From Flavobacteriales bacterium (GTDB taxonomy: Bacteria > Bacteroidota > Bacteroidia > Flavobacteriales_D > Sanyastnellaceae): a stretch of DNA of 47,417 bases. The DNA lies in NCBI GenBank assembly GCA_016722445.1, contig JADKIZ010000032.1, positions 1-47,417 of the forward strand, in the 5' to 3' direction. Within the stretch, counting starts at the first letter, position 1, and every line of letters begins with the position of its first letter. Below the pieces are notes generated by a model. That model saw only the letters and a program-made list of their open reading frames with translations. It had not been told where the DNA came from and searched no databases. Shown one piece after another: positions 17,862-25,352 of the stretch. Position numbers and translations under genes: made by a program.

Positions 17862-18701
17862 TTAAAAAACTTCATAACCCATGTGCTTTTGCTTGTATTG
17901 AATTGGACTAACGTTTCCAAGTGATTCATGCGGCCGATGGTAGTTGTAGTCTTCTTCAAATTCATCGCTTGCAAGTTTCACCTCCATAAGATTGGCAAAG
18001 AGATTTGTATCCAAAACATCCTGCCGGAATGATCGGTTGAATCGCTCAACATACCCATTCTGCATTGGTTTTCCTGGCTGGATGAATTGAAGCCGTATGG
18101 CCTTCTCAATGCACCACTCATGCATTGAGTTAGAAATGAATTCTGGACCATTATCCACACGTATTGCCAGTGGCTTGCCTTTCTCCATGATGATGCGTTC
18201 AAGTATAGTAATCACTCTCTGAGAACTTATGCTGAAATATGGTTCGATCTTCAATGCTTCCCTGTTGAAGTCGTCAATAACATTCAGCACACGGAATTTC
18301 CGCCCATTCATCAGTGTGTCATGCATAAAGTCCATTGACCAAGTTTCATTTGGTGCAAAAGGCGTAAGCAGTGGCTGCTTAATTCTCGCCGGAACTCTCT
18401 TCCTGGTTCTTTTGCGCTTATTCAATCCCATGATTTTGTATACCCGTTCAATTCGTTTGTGATTCCATTTAATGCCCTGATTACGGATGCGGTGAAAGAA
18501 CTTATCCTGACCTTCCATTGGTTTCTTTTCTGCCAGTTCCCGCAGTTTTTCAATCACCTCAGTATCGTCCCTGGTGGAAACATAATAGTACATCGACCGA
18601 GACAGGTTGGTTAATTTACAAGCCCGTGCAAGACTATAACCGTGTTCAATGCGGACATAGTCAACTCTGTCTTTGCGCTCGCAGGGCTTTAGAACTTTTT
18701 T
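17862..18701 (-). CDS. IS3-family transposase OrfB (DDE integrase core), made by -1 frameshift
   Basis: Catalytic part of the transposase. The DDE residues are in WSMDFMHD, RVDNGPEF and GYVERFNRSFRQDVL (35 residues after the second D). An HTH_21-like segment (GIKWNHKRIERVYKIMGL) precedes the core, and HRPHESLGNVSP closes it. The first ATG in this frame is at 18593, but coding continues upstream (YVRIEHGYSLARACKLTNLS) to the A6G slippery site at 18695-18701. OrfA and OrfB are therefore expected to fuse by programmed -1 frameshifting, as is usual in IS3. It appears intact. Confidence 0.9.
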   Translation of the reverse strand, partial: KKVLKPCERKDRVDYVRIEHGYSLARACKLTNLSRSMYYYVSTRDDTEVIEKLRELAEKKPMEGQDKFFHRIRNQGIKWNHKRIERVYKIMGLNKRKRTRKRVPARIKQPLLTPFAPNETWSMDFMHDTLMNGRKFRVLNVIDDFNREALKIEPYFSISSQRVITILERIIMEKGKPLAIRVDNGPEFISNSMHEWCIEKAIRLQFIQPGKPMQNGYVERFNRSFRQDVLDTNLFANLMEVKLASDEFEEDYNYHRPHESLGNVSPIQYKQKHMGYEVF

Positions 18702-18955
18702 GTAAGCAAATCTTTGAGAACCTTGTTGTCCATGGCAAGATCCGCATACATCTTCTGAAGTTGTGCATGCTTCTGTTCCAGTTCACGTAGCCGCTGCAGG
18801 TCCTGCGTCTCCATGCCACTGTACTTCTTATTCCAATTATAAAAGGTTTGCTTGTTCACTCCAAGCTCTCGACAGATGTCTGCCACAGACTTGCCGGACT
18901 CATACTCTTTCAACGCAGCAACAATCTGCGTCTCGGTAAACTTTGATTTCTTCAT
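18689..18955 (-). CDS. IS3-family transposase OrfA (HTH DNA-binding part)
   Basis: An 88-residue protein starting MKKSKFTETQIV. It has a helix-turn-helix (SVADICRELGVNKQTFYNWNKKY), then a leucine-heptad coiled coil (LQRLRELEQKHAQLQKMYADL) typical of OrfA dimerisation. It ends just past the AAAAAAG heptamer, read A AAA AAG in this frame, so most ribosomes make OrfA and some slip to make the OrfAB transposase. It binds the IS ends. Intact. Confidence 0.9.
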   Translation of the reverse strand: MKKSKFTETQIVAALKEYESGKSVADICRELGVNKQTFYNWNKKYSGMETQDLQRLRELEQKHAQLQKMYADLAMDNKVLKDLLTKKF

Positions 18956-19071
18956 TTTTTTGGTGTTTAAAGGTAAAAAAATCTACTTTTAAACTGTCCA
19001 AATTTTGGGGGAGGTTACAAATCACGTAGCGCCCGTTATGCTCTTTCGATTTTACTTGGCTTCGATGAATT

Positions 19072-20217
19072 TTAGCTCCGAGAATCATATACTGGGTTTT
19101 TGGAAGTACCCTCAAGCTTAATGAGTATATACGTCGTGCTTCGACCACCGCTCTGTTCTTTTGCAAGTACATTTTGGTTCATCAAATCCTGAATATCGCG
19201 CAGTGCGGTGTCTTGTGAGCATTTTGTAATCTTTGCCCATTTAGAGCTATTGAGTTTGCCAACAAATCCATCTAACAGTAGGTTCATCATCAGGCGCTGG
19301 CGATCATTTAGATTTTTCGTTAACAGATATTCCCAATAACGCGCCTTCTCAATAACACCACCAGTAGTCGTGTCAGCAGTCATTAAAGCACGATCTAAAC
19401 ATCCTAGAAACCACTCCAGCCAAACAGTGATATCCATTGACCTCTTCTGTGTCTTTTCAAGTATGTCGTAATAGTCATTTCGTTCCATTCGAATTTGAGC
19501 GGACATGCTGTAAAACCGTTGTGGTGTTCCATCAGCTCTGGCAAGTTGCATGTCGGCAATTGTTCGAGCGATCCTGCCATTGCCATCATCAAATGGGTGA
19601 ATGGTTACAAACCACAAATGAGCAATAGCCGCCTTTAAGATTGGATGCAAATCATTTGATGAGTTAAACCAACTCATAAATTGTCTCATTTCATGATCAA
19701 GAACTTCTGATGACGGTGCTTGGAAATGTACACGCTCTTTACCCATCGCACCAGATACCACTTGCATGGGATCGTAAGCCTTATTATCACGCCAAGCTCC
19801 CACAACAATTTTTTGCATGCCGCTGCGACCACTTGGAAACAAAGCTGACTGCCATGCACACAAGCGATCAATCGTTAGTGACTCTTTGTATTTGCGTGTC
19901 GCATCCAATATAACTTCAACAACACCGTCCACATGGCGATCGGATGGCACAAGACCTGCGATATCCATACCTAAGCGTCGTGCAATGGATGATCGCACTT
20001 GATCGGCATCCAATGTTTGTCCTTCAATCTCATTTGATTTAATGACCTCAATCGTCATTGCTTGTAATGTGGCTTCAGCCTGTAACTGAAAGCCAAGTAC
20101 TTCCATACGCCCTAAGAGGCGGCCTTGATGGTGGGTTACATTAGCCAGAAGTTTGAGTAAGCGCTCTTGATCCCACGTAAAGTTTGGCCAGTCAGGGTGT
20201 TGATAGATATACTTCAT
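19072..20217 (-). CDS. Fic-family protein (predicted AMP-transferase), DUF4172 N-terminus and winged-helix C-terminus
   Basis: A 381-residue Fic enzyme, predicted to transfer AMP from ATP to a protein hydroxyl. The N-terminus (YIYQHPDWPNFTWD) matches the DUF4172 domain. SNEIEG at residues 61-66 fits the (S/T)xxxE(G/N) inhibitory helix placed before the Fic core, so it is a class II self-inhibited Fic. The catalytic loop HPFDDGNGRIAR is complete at 207-218. A C-terminal helix-turn-helix-like region (about 300-370: KWAKITKCSQDTALRDIQDL) may bind DNA. No antitoxin gene adjoins it, as expected for class II. The ATG at 20217 has GGAGA 5 bp upstream, and that sequence is part of a tandem repeat, hinting at self-regulation. 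The target is unknown. Confidence 0.9.
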   Translation of the reverse strand: MKYIYQHPDWPNFTWDQERLLKLLANVTHHQGRLLGRMEVLGFQLQAEATLQAMTIEVIKSNEIEGQTLDADQVRSSIARRLGMDIAGLVPSDRHVDGVVEVILDATRKYKESLTIDRLCAWQSALFPSGRSGMQKIVVGAWRDNKAYDPMQVVSGAMGKERVHFQAPSSEVLDHEMRQFMSWFNSSNDLHPILKAAIAHLWFVTIHPFDDGNGRIARTIADMQLARADGTPQRFYSMSAQIRMERNDYYDILEKTQKRSMDITVWLEWFLGCLDRALMTADTTTGGVIEKARYWEYLLTKNLNDRQRLMMNLLLDGFVGKLNSSKWAKITKCSQDTALRDIQDLMNQNVLAKEQSGGRSTTYILIKLEGTSKNPVYDSRS

Positions 20218-20218
20218 A

Positions 20219-20326
20219 TTCTCCGCATCTTATGCGACCAATATAGTGTGTATTCTCCGCATTACTAAGACATTCTTCGCAAATCATGCGGCCAATAGTG
20301 CAAATATTCTCCGCATGCACATGATA
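20219..20326. repeat. Two 54-bp tandem repeats over the fic start region (possible operator)
   Basis: Units start at 20219 and 20273. Each has TTCTCCGCA or TTCTTCGCA at its start and TTCTCCGCAT 34 bp later (20253 and 20307). Each also carries a dyad, CGCAT-CTT-ATGCG in unit 1 and CGCA...TGCG in unit 2, followed by GCGACCAATA or GCGGCCAATA. On the minus strand the first copy supplies the GGAGA ribosome-binding site of fic. Repeated dyads at a promoter fit regulator binding sites; the Fic C-terminal helix-turn-helix is one candidate. Confidence 0.6.
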
Positions 20327-20967
20327 AATAACCGTTATTCAACGACTTAAGCAGAAATTTGAGTTGTTACACCTATTGATGCTGTAAGGTTGTACCTACA
20401 CCACATACTGGACGTCGAGCCTTATGCCCCATGAAGGCGGCTTTTAAACGGCCAAGGACATTAACATGAAGCAGACGATCTATATCTATGCTGACTTGAT
20501 ACCCCACGAGTTAAGGGCCAAGCAGCGTTAAAAGGTAAAGTTGGAGGCTATAATAAAACAAACAACTGACCAACGGGTCAGTTCTTAATTTTCCCAATTG
20601 TTTACTGAAGTGCTCTGAAAGTCAGTCCAGGCAAGTGTTTTTGTAGAGGCGAGAGAACTGGAGTCGAACTTTTTGGTGGAGGACTTATGGAGTGTTTCCT
20701 CTAATTGGGTAACAATATAGCAATCTATTTACGATCATGATTTTTTTCTCTAGAAGCGATAATTTATACATTTGATGTCTATTCATTAACCAGTGTAGTT
20801 TAGACTTGATCTTGGCTTTCATTTCAACCGGTCAAGAAACGGCACAAGAGTTCTACATATAAATACTCAGAATCCTTTTCTCTTGAAAAATCAAAAGAGA
20901 AATAACCCCATATATTCATAACCAAATGTTCTAAATCGCCTTTCCGATAAGCAACTACGTATATTCC
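20327..20967. other. Gene-poor region between fic and the Tc toxin locus
   Basis: About 640 bp. A 21-codon frame near 20466 (MKQTIYIYADLIPHELR) may be a gene remnant but is too short to call. A perfect 8-bp hairpin lies at 20564-20583. No promoter for the Tc locus is recognised with confidence. Confidence 0.5.
20564..20590. terminator. Hairpin, possible terminator
   Basis: AACTGACC (20564-20571) pairs perfectly with GGTCAGTT (20576-20583) around an AACG loop, followed by CTTAATTTT. The T-rich tract is imperfect, and no gene is clearly served by it on the + strand. Confidence 0.45.
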
Positions 20968-21936
20968 ATGAAAGAGCCTTCAGAAAGCAAGATTGGATCA
21001 AACCATTTAAAAATGGGTGAACAGAAAACCCAATCAAAATCGATTGATGTGCCATCGATCTCTTTGCCAAAAGGAGGCGGTGCCATAAAAGGAATTGATG
21101 AGAAGTTCTCTGTAAATGCTGTGAATGGCACAGCGTCCTTTTCCATTCCTCTTCCATTTGCATCTGCCCGAGGTCTTTCGCCAGCCCTCCAACTTGCCTA
21201 TAATTCAGGCCAGGGTAATGGCATATTTGGACTGGGTTGGAGTATGGGGCTTCAATCAATCAAAAGAAAAACAGATAAAGGACTTCCTCAATATCTTGAC
21301 CATCTCGATTCAGACGTATTCCTGTTTTCGGCTGCAGAAGATTTAGTACCCGAACTATTGAAGGATATGGAGGGAACTTATGCGTTGAATGAAAAAGACT
21401 CATCAGATGGCCAGCATAGGATCCGATACTATCGTCCACGCATCGAAGGTCTATTTTCGAAAATTGAGCGCTGGACAGAAATTGTTTCAGGTTTAGTGAA
21501 ATGGCGCATTATTTCAAAAGACAACACGACAACACTTTATGGATGGTCCGAAAAATCACGAATAGCTGATCCTTCAGACAAAAACAGGATATACGAATGG
21601 TTTCCGGAATTTATCTTCGATGACAAAGGCAACTGTTCTACTTACATTTATAGGAAAGAAGACAACGTAGATTTCAATCCTGAATTATCTCATAATAAGA
21701 ACAGATGTGACGGAATCGAAATCACATACACCAATCTATATCTGGTTCGCATTTATTATGGGAACAAAATTCCATATCCGCATTTTGGATTCACATTTCC
21801 GGACGTCAACAACGACGCATATTTTTTCGAAACCGCATTCGATTATGGTACATTAAGGACAGACGAAAAATCAAATCAATCAGATTCGCCAGACACTATA
21901 AATTCATGGGATTTCCGATCAGATGCATTTTTCTGA
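20968..21936 (+). CDS. Tc toxin TcB-TcC fusion, piece 1: SpvB domain
   Basis: N-terminal part of the TcB (TcaC/TcdB-like) subunit, which with TcC forms the hollow cocoon carrying the toxin. The SpvB (VirB) domain is plain: SLPKGGGAIKGIDEKFSVN, SPALQLAYNSGQGNG, FGLGWSMGL, and RKTDKGLPQYLD followed by AEDLVPE. ATG 20968 is the likely start; about ten residues precede the usual conserved block. The frame ends early at 21936 because a T run near 21928 has one T too many: DAFSDYKSGFEIRT is restored by removing it, and coding continues in the next piece. The whole TcB-TcC frame, if repaired, spans 20968-28535, about 2,520 residues. Confidence 0.9.
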   Translation: MKEPSESKIGSNHLKMGEQKTQSKSIDVPSISLPKGGGAIKGIDEKFSVNAVNGTASFSIPLPFASARGLSPALQLAYNSGQGNGIFGLGWSMGLQSIKRKTDKGLPQYLDHLDSDVFLFSAAEDLVPELLKDMEGTYALNEKDSSDGQHRIRYYRPRIEGLFSKIERWTEIVSGLVKWRIISKDNTTTLYGWSEKSRIADPSDKNRIYEWFPEFIFDDKGNCSTYIYRKEDNVDFNPELSHNKNRCDGIEITYTNLYLVRIYYGNKIPYPHFGFTFPDVNNDAYFFETAFDYGTLRTDEKSNQSDSPDTINSWDFRSDAFF

Positions 21937-23080
21937 TTACAAATCTGGATTTGAAATAAGGACCACAAGACTCTGCAAAAGAGTTCTGCTCTTTCATCAT
22001 TTTCTTGAATATGATGGTTTAGTAAAGTCGCTGGATTTTCATTATGATTTTGAAACCCAAAAAGACTTTACGTTTATCGAGTCTATCACGTCATATGGCT
22101 ACATCAAAAATCCGAACGGATCGTATTCGCAAAAAAATCTACCTCCAACGACATTCACCTATCAGAAACACACCTGGAATAAGGACTTAAAAACCATTTC
22201 TAAAGAAAATTTAGTTCATGTTCCGGCAGGCATATACGACAGGATGTATCAGTTTACAGATCTCTTTAATGAAGGGGTTTCAGGCATTCTCAGCGAGCAA
22301 GCAAATGGTTGGTATTACAAACAAAATCTTGGTAATGGTGAATTTTCAAGTGCCAAATGTGTTTCACCAAAACCTTCCTTTGCAGGATTGGGCAGCCAGC
22401 TGCAACTGGCCGATCTGGATGCCAATGGAGGCAAACAATTAGTGAATTATTCTGAAGAACCAAGAGGTTTTTTTGAACTTACTGATGAAGAAGAATGGCT
22501 TCCATTTAAAAATTTTCAAACATTGCCCAACATCAATTTCAATGATTCCAACACGAGAATGCTTGACTTGAACGGTGATGGCAAAGCTGAAATTTTAATT
22601 TCGGAAGACAATGTATTTTCCTGGTATGAGTCGGAAGGAAAAGATGGTTTTAGAAAATTTCATCGAACCGAAAAACCTTTGGATGAAGAAGCAGGCCCTG
22701 CCATCGTTTTTGCAGACAGCACACAAAGTATCTTTTTGGCCGACATGAGTGGTGATGGCCTAACGGATATTGTCCGTATTCGAAATGGCGAAGTCTGTTA
22801 CTGGCCCAACTTGGGATATGGAAAATTTGGAACAAAAGTCTTAATGGATAACGCTCCTCTTTTTGATTCAAATGATGCTTTCAATCCTGCTTATATAAGA
22901 CTTGCGGATATCGACGGTTCAGGCACCACTGATATTATATATCTCGGTAAAAATAAATTTACGTGCTGGAACAACTTAAGCGGAAATAGTTTTAACAGCT
23001 CTCCATTTGAAATCGATGGTTTCCTGACATTCATAATCACGCTACAATCACAGTTACAGATCTGCTTGGCAATGGTGTAG
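21923..23080 (+). CDS. Tc toxin TcB-TcC fusion, piece 2: beta-propeller (FG-GAP-like) part of TcB
   Basis: Continuation of TcB. It holds the end of the SpvB region and FG-GAP/VCBS-like calcium-loop repeats: DLNGDGKAEI, DMSGDGLTDIVRI and DIDGSGTTDIIYLG, alternating with YWPNLGYGKFG. In known Tc toxins this region is the TcB propeller that docks on the TcA channel and gates release. The ATG at 21923 is internal. The frame is lost near 23025: adding one C (GGTTTCCCTGAC) restores GFPDIHNHATITVTDLLGNG and joins the next piece. Confidence 0.88.
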   Translation: MHFSDYKSGFEIRTTRLCKRVLLFHHFLEYDGLVKSLDFHYDFETQKDFTFIESITSYGYIKNPNGSYSQKNLPPTTFTYQKHTWNKDLKTISKENLVHVPAGIYDRMYQFTDLFNEGVSGILSEQANGWYYKQNLGNGEFSSAKCVSPKPSFAGLGSQLQLADLDANGGKQLVNYSEEPRGFFELTDEEEWLPFKNFQTLPNINFNDSNTRMLDLNGDGKAEILISEDNVFSWYESEGKDGFRKFHRTEKPLDEEAGPAIVFADSTQSIFLADMSGDGLTDIVRIRNGEVCYWPNLGYGKFGTKVLMDNAPLFDSNDAFNPAYIRLADIDGSGTTDIIYLGKNKFTCWNNLSGNSFNSSPFEIDGFLTFIITLQSQLQICLAMV

Positions 23081-23103
23081 CTTGTATTGTTTGGAGCAGC
23101 CCA

Positions 23104-24312
23104 TTGGAATCAGATGCCCATGCTCCTTTAAAGTATATTGATTTGATGAGTAGTAAAAAGCCACATATTATGACTGGCTTTAAGAATAATATGGGCAAAG
23201 AAGTTAAGATGGAATATAAACCATCCACGCACTTTTATCTGGAAGATAAAAAAGCCGGAAAACTTTGGATCACCAAATTGCATTTTCCGGTGCATTGCCT
23301 TACAAAAACAACTGTTCACGATAAATGGCGTAATACGACCTTTGCAAGTAATTATTCATATCACCACGGCTACTACGACCACACGGAAAGGGAATTTAGA
23401 GGGTTTGGAAGGGTTGAACAAACAGATGTCGAGGACTATGGAACCTTTTCTAATGGCAACATAAATAGTCCCTACATTACCCATGACAAAACCCTTTATC
23501 AGCCACCGGTAAAAACGATAACCTGGTACCATACCGGAGCATATTTAGAAAAGGAGAGAATTCTTAATCAGTTCAAATCGGAATACTTTGCACCTCATTC
23601 AACTGATTTTACAGAACATCAATTACCAGAACCCGATATTTCTAATTTGGATTTAAATGTTGATGAATTGAATGAGGCATTGCGCGCATGCAAGGGTATG
23701 ATGTTGCGACAAGAAGTCTATGAACTAGAAACGGAAGCGATAAAATCTTATGAGGAAAAACGGGTAAAACTCTTTACAACCGCCTTTCACAATTGTAACA
23801 TACAACTTATTCAGCCTCGTGCTAACAATCATCACGCGGTTTTTTTGGTTTCAGAGAGTGAATCGATCAGCTATAACTATGAACTGAATTTGGAAGATGG
23901 GACATTAGCACCCGATCCAAGAATATCGCACAACTTAAACATGAACATAGATAAGTATGGGAATGTTTTGGAATCGGTAGCAATTGCCTATAAACGCACT
24001 TCAAATTTTACAGATACAAGTAACACCTTATCTGAAGAAACCGAAAAATTAGTCAATGAGGTTCAGCATGACAGTCACTTTGTTTATACAGAAAATAATT
24101 TTACCACCCTTGAGGCAAATAATAGTGAATCAGTAAATCATCATCGATTGCCATTACTGTGTGAAGTAAAGATGTTTGAATTGACTAATGTTCCAAAAAA
24201 AACTCCTGGACTATATTTTTCGCTCAAAGACTTTCAAGAAGCAAACATCCCGTCCATTCCAAAACAAGCATATCATTTACTTACCCATTCAAAAAAATTC
24301 CAAAGCGAATAG
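23104..24312 (+). CDS. Tc toxin TcB-TcC fusion, piece 3: TcB middle domain
   Basis: Continuation of TcB, matching the insecticide toxin TcdB middle regions: HIMTGFKNNMGKEVKMEY, KLWITKLHFPVHC, the YHHGYYDHTEREFRGFGRVEQTD motif typical of TcaC/TcdB proteins, and LRACKGMMLRQEVYELE. The first real residues lie upstream of the ATG, in the preceding frame. The frame ends at 24312; a run of seven A near 24291 needs eight to read on as KKIPKRIVEHTRILYFHDDL into the next piece. Confidence 0.88.
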   Translation: MESDAHAPLKYIDLMSSKKPHIMTGFKNNMGKEVKMEYKPSTHFYLEDKKAGKLWITKLHFPVHCLTKTTVHDKWRNTTFASNYSYHHGYYDHTEREFRGFGRVEQTDVEDYGTFSNGNINSPYITHDKTLYQPPVKTITWYHTGAYLEKERILNQFKSEYFAPHSTDFTEHQLPEPDISNLDLNVDELNEALRACKGMMLRQEVYELETEAIKSYEEKRVKLFTTAFHNCNIQLIQPRANNHHAVFLVSESESISYNYELNLEDGTLAPDPRISHNLNMNIDKYGNVLESVAIAYKRTSNFTDTSNTLSEETEKLVNEVQHDSHFVYTENNFTTLEANNSESVNHHRLPLLCEVKMFELTNVPKKTPGLYFSLKDFQEANIPSIPKQAYHLLTHSKKFQSE

Positions 24313-24347
24313 TTGAACATACACGGATTTTATATTTTCATGACGAC

Positions 24348-25349
24348 TTGCAAAGCCCATTGCCCTTTAAAAGTCACAACTATCTGGGTATCCCTTATGA
24401 AACATATACTCTTGCCTTAACACAAGATTTCTTATCGCATGTTTTGGAAAACAAGCTAACCAATGAAGTACAATCGGATATATCTGACTCAAAAAAATCA
24501 GGTTATTTAAGTGGTGTTAAACTGGCACAGCAGTTTACAACTGAAGAAACCTCCGGAGAATATTGGATACGCTCAGGCATTGCAGGATTCAATCCCGATG
24601 CGGCTTCGCATTTCTTCCTTCCGGAAAGATATACGGATCCATTTGAAAATATCACTTCACTAGAATATGATTCAAAGTACCTGTTCATAAAAAGAACTTT
24701 AGATGCGCACAACAATGAGACAATCATTAATCGATTTGATTTTCGTGTATTGGCTCCGCTCGAAATCACAGATATGAATGGCAATGCATCCGAAATGGTT
24801 TTTGACATTCTAAGTATGCCAGCTGCAATGGCCGTCAAGGGAAAGGGCAATGAAGGAGATAACCTTGCAAATCTGGCAATAGAAATTGATCATGCGGATT
24901 TAATTCAATTCTTCACAAGCGACCCATATGATGAAACTGTTGCACGCAATATCCTTGGCAATGCAACAGCCCGGTATGTTTATTATTTGGGTGAAACAAC
25001 CGCGAATGATCACTCGCCGACAATGAACCCTCCCGTTGCGGTTGCAGCTATTACAAGAGAAAAGCACATTGCACAACTTCAAACCAATGAAATAAGCGCT
25101 TTGCAGATCGCATTTCAGTATGCCGATGGATCTGGCTCAGTGATCGCAACAAAATCGCAAGCCGAGCCAGAAACCGATGGTGGACCGCTTCGCTGGATTA
25201 CCAATGGAAAAACCATATCGAATAACAAAGGCAAACCGGTCAAACAATACGAGCCATACTTCACTGCGAGTCATTTCTATGCTGATCCAGTAGAAGTGGG
25301 TGTTACACCAATCATTTATTACGATGCGGCCGGCAGGCTTGTTGCCTGA
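24348..25349 (+). CDS. Tc toxin TcB-TcC fusion, piece 4: TcB C-terminal part and shell wall
   Basis: Continuation of TcB with the LGIPYETYTLALT motif, WIRSGIAGF, the YTDPFENITSLEYD sequence and YDAAGRLV, the first YD/Rhs-type strand. It ends at a single in-frame TGA (25347-25349), with reading continuing in the same frame as EMPDGSYSRVEFTPW. Related TcB proteins normally read straight through here. CGA-to-TGA is a one-base change, so this may be a real nonsense mutation, a base-call error or, much less likely, readthrough. Coding starts before the first ATG. Confidence 0.85.
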   Translation: MQSPLPFKSHNYLGIPYETYTLALTQDFLSHVLENKLTNEVQSDISDSKKSGYLSGVKLAQQFTTEETSGEYWIRSGIAGFNPDAASHFFLPERYTDPFENITSLEYDSKYLFIKRTLDAHNNETIINRFDFRVLAPLEITDMNGNASEMVFDILSMPAAMAVKGKGNEGDNLANLAIEIDHADLIQFFTSDPYDETVARNILGNATARYVYYLGETTANDHSPTMNPPVAVAAITREKHIAQLQTNEISALQIAFQYADGSGSVIATKSQAEPETDGGPLRWITNGKTISNNKGKPVKQYEPYFTASHFYADPVEVGVTPIIYYDAAGRLVA

Positions 25350-25352
25350 GAA

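Larger units (their letters stand above)
17660..19019 (-). mobile_element. IS3-family insertion sequence, about 1.36 kb
   Basis: Terminal inverted repeats TGTAACCTCCCCC (17660-17672) and GGGGGAGGTTACA (19007-19019) are exact complements. The match continues imperfectly inward to GGACAGTTT and AAACTGTCC. Two overlapping minus-strand frames encode an HTH OrfA and a DDE OrfB. No matching 3-4 bp target duplication is visible beside the ends (TTAG left, AATC right), which fits a rearrangement after insertion. OrfA resembles the IS407-type subgroup by memory, with low certainty. The ~200 bp between the orfB stop and the left end hold no gene, only a weak hairpin near 17799-17830. Confidence 0.88.

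Noticed and set aside
20466..20531. Short frame MKQTIYIYADLIPHELR as a gene
   Set aside because: It has only 21 codons with no downstream continuation in any frame; at most it is a remnant.
25347..25349. TGA as a recoded (selenocysteine or pyrrolysine-type) codon
   Set aside because: There is no stem-loop or conserved Cys at this position in the family, and the gene carries other sequence errors; a plain substitution is simpler.
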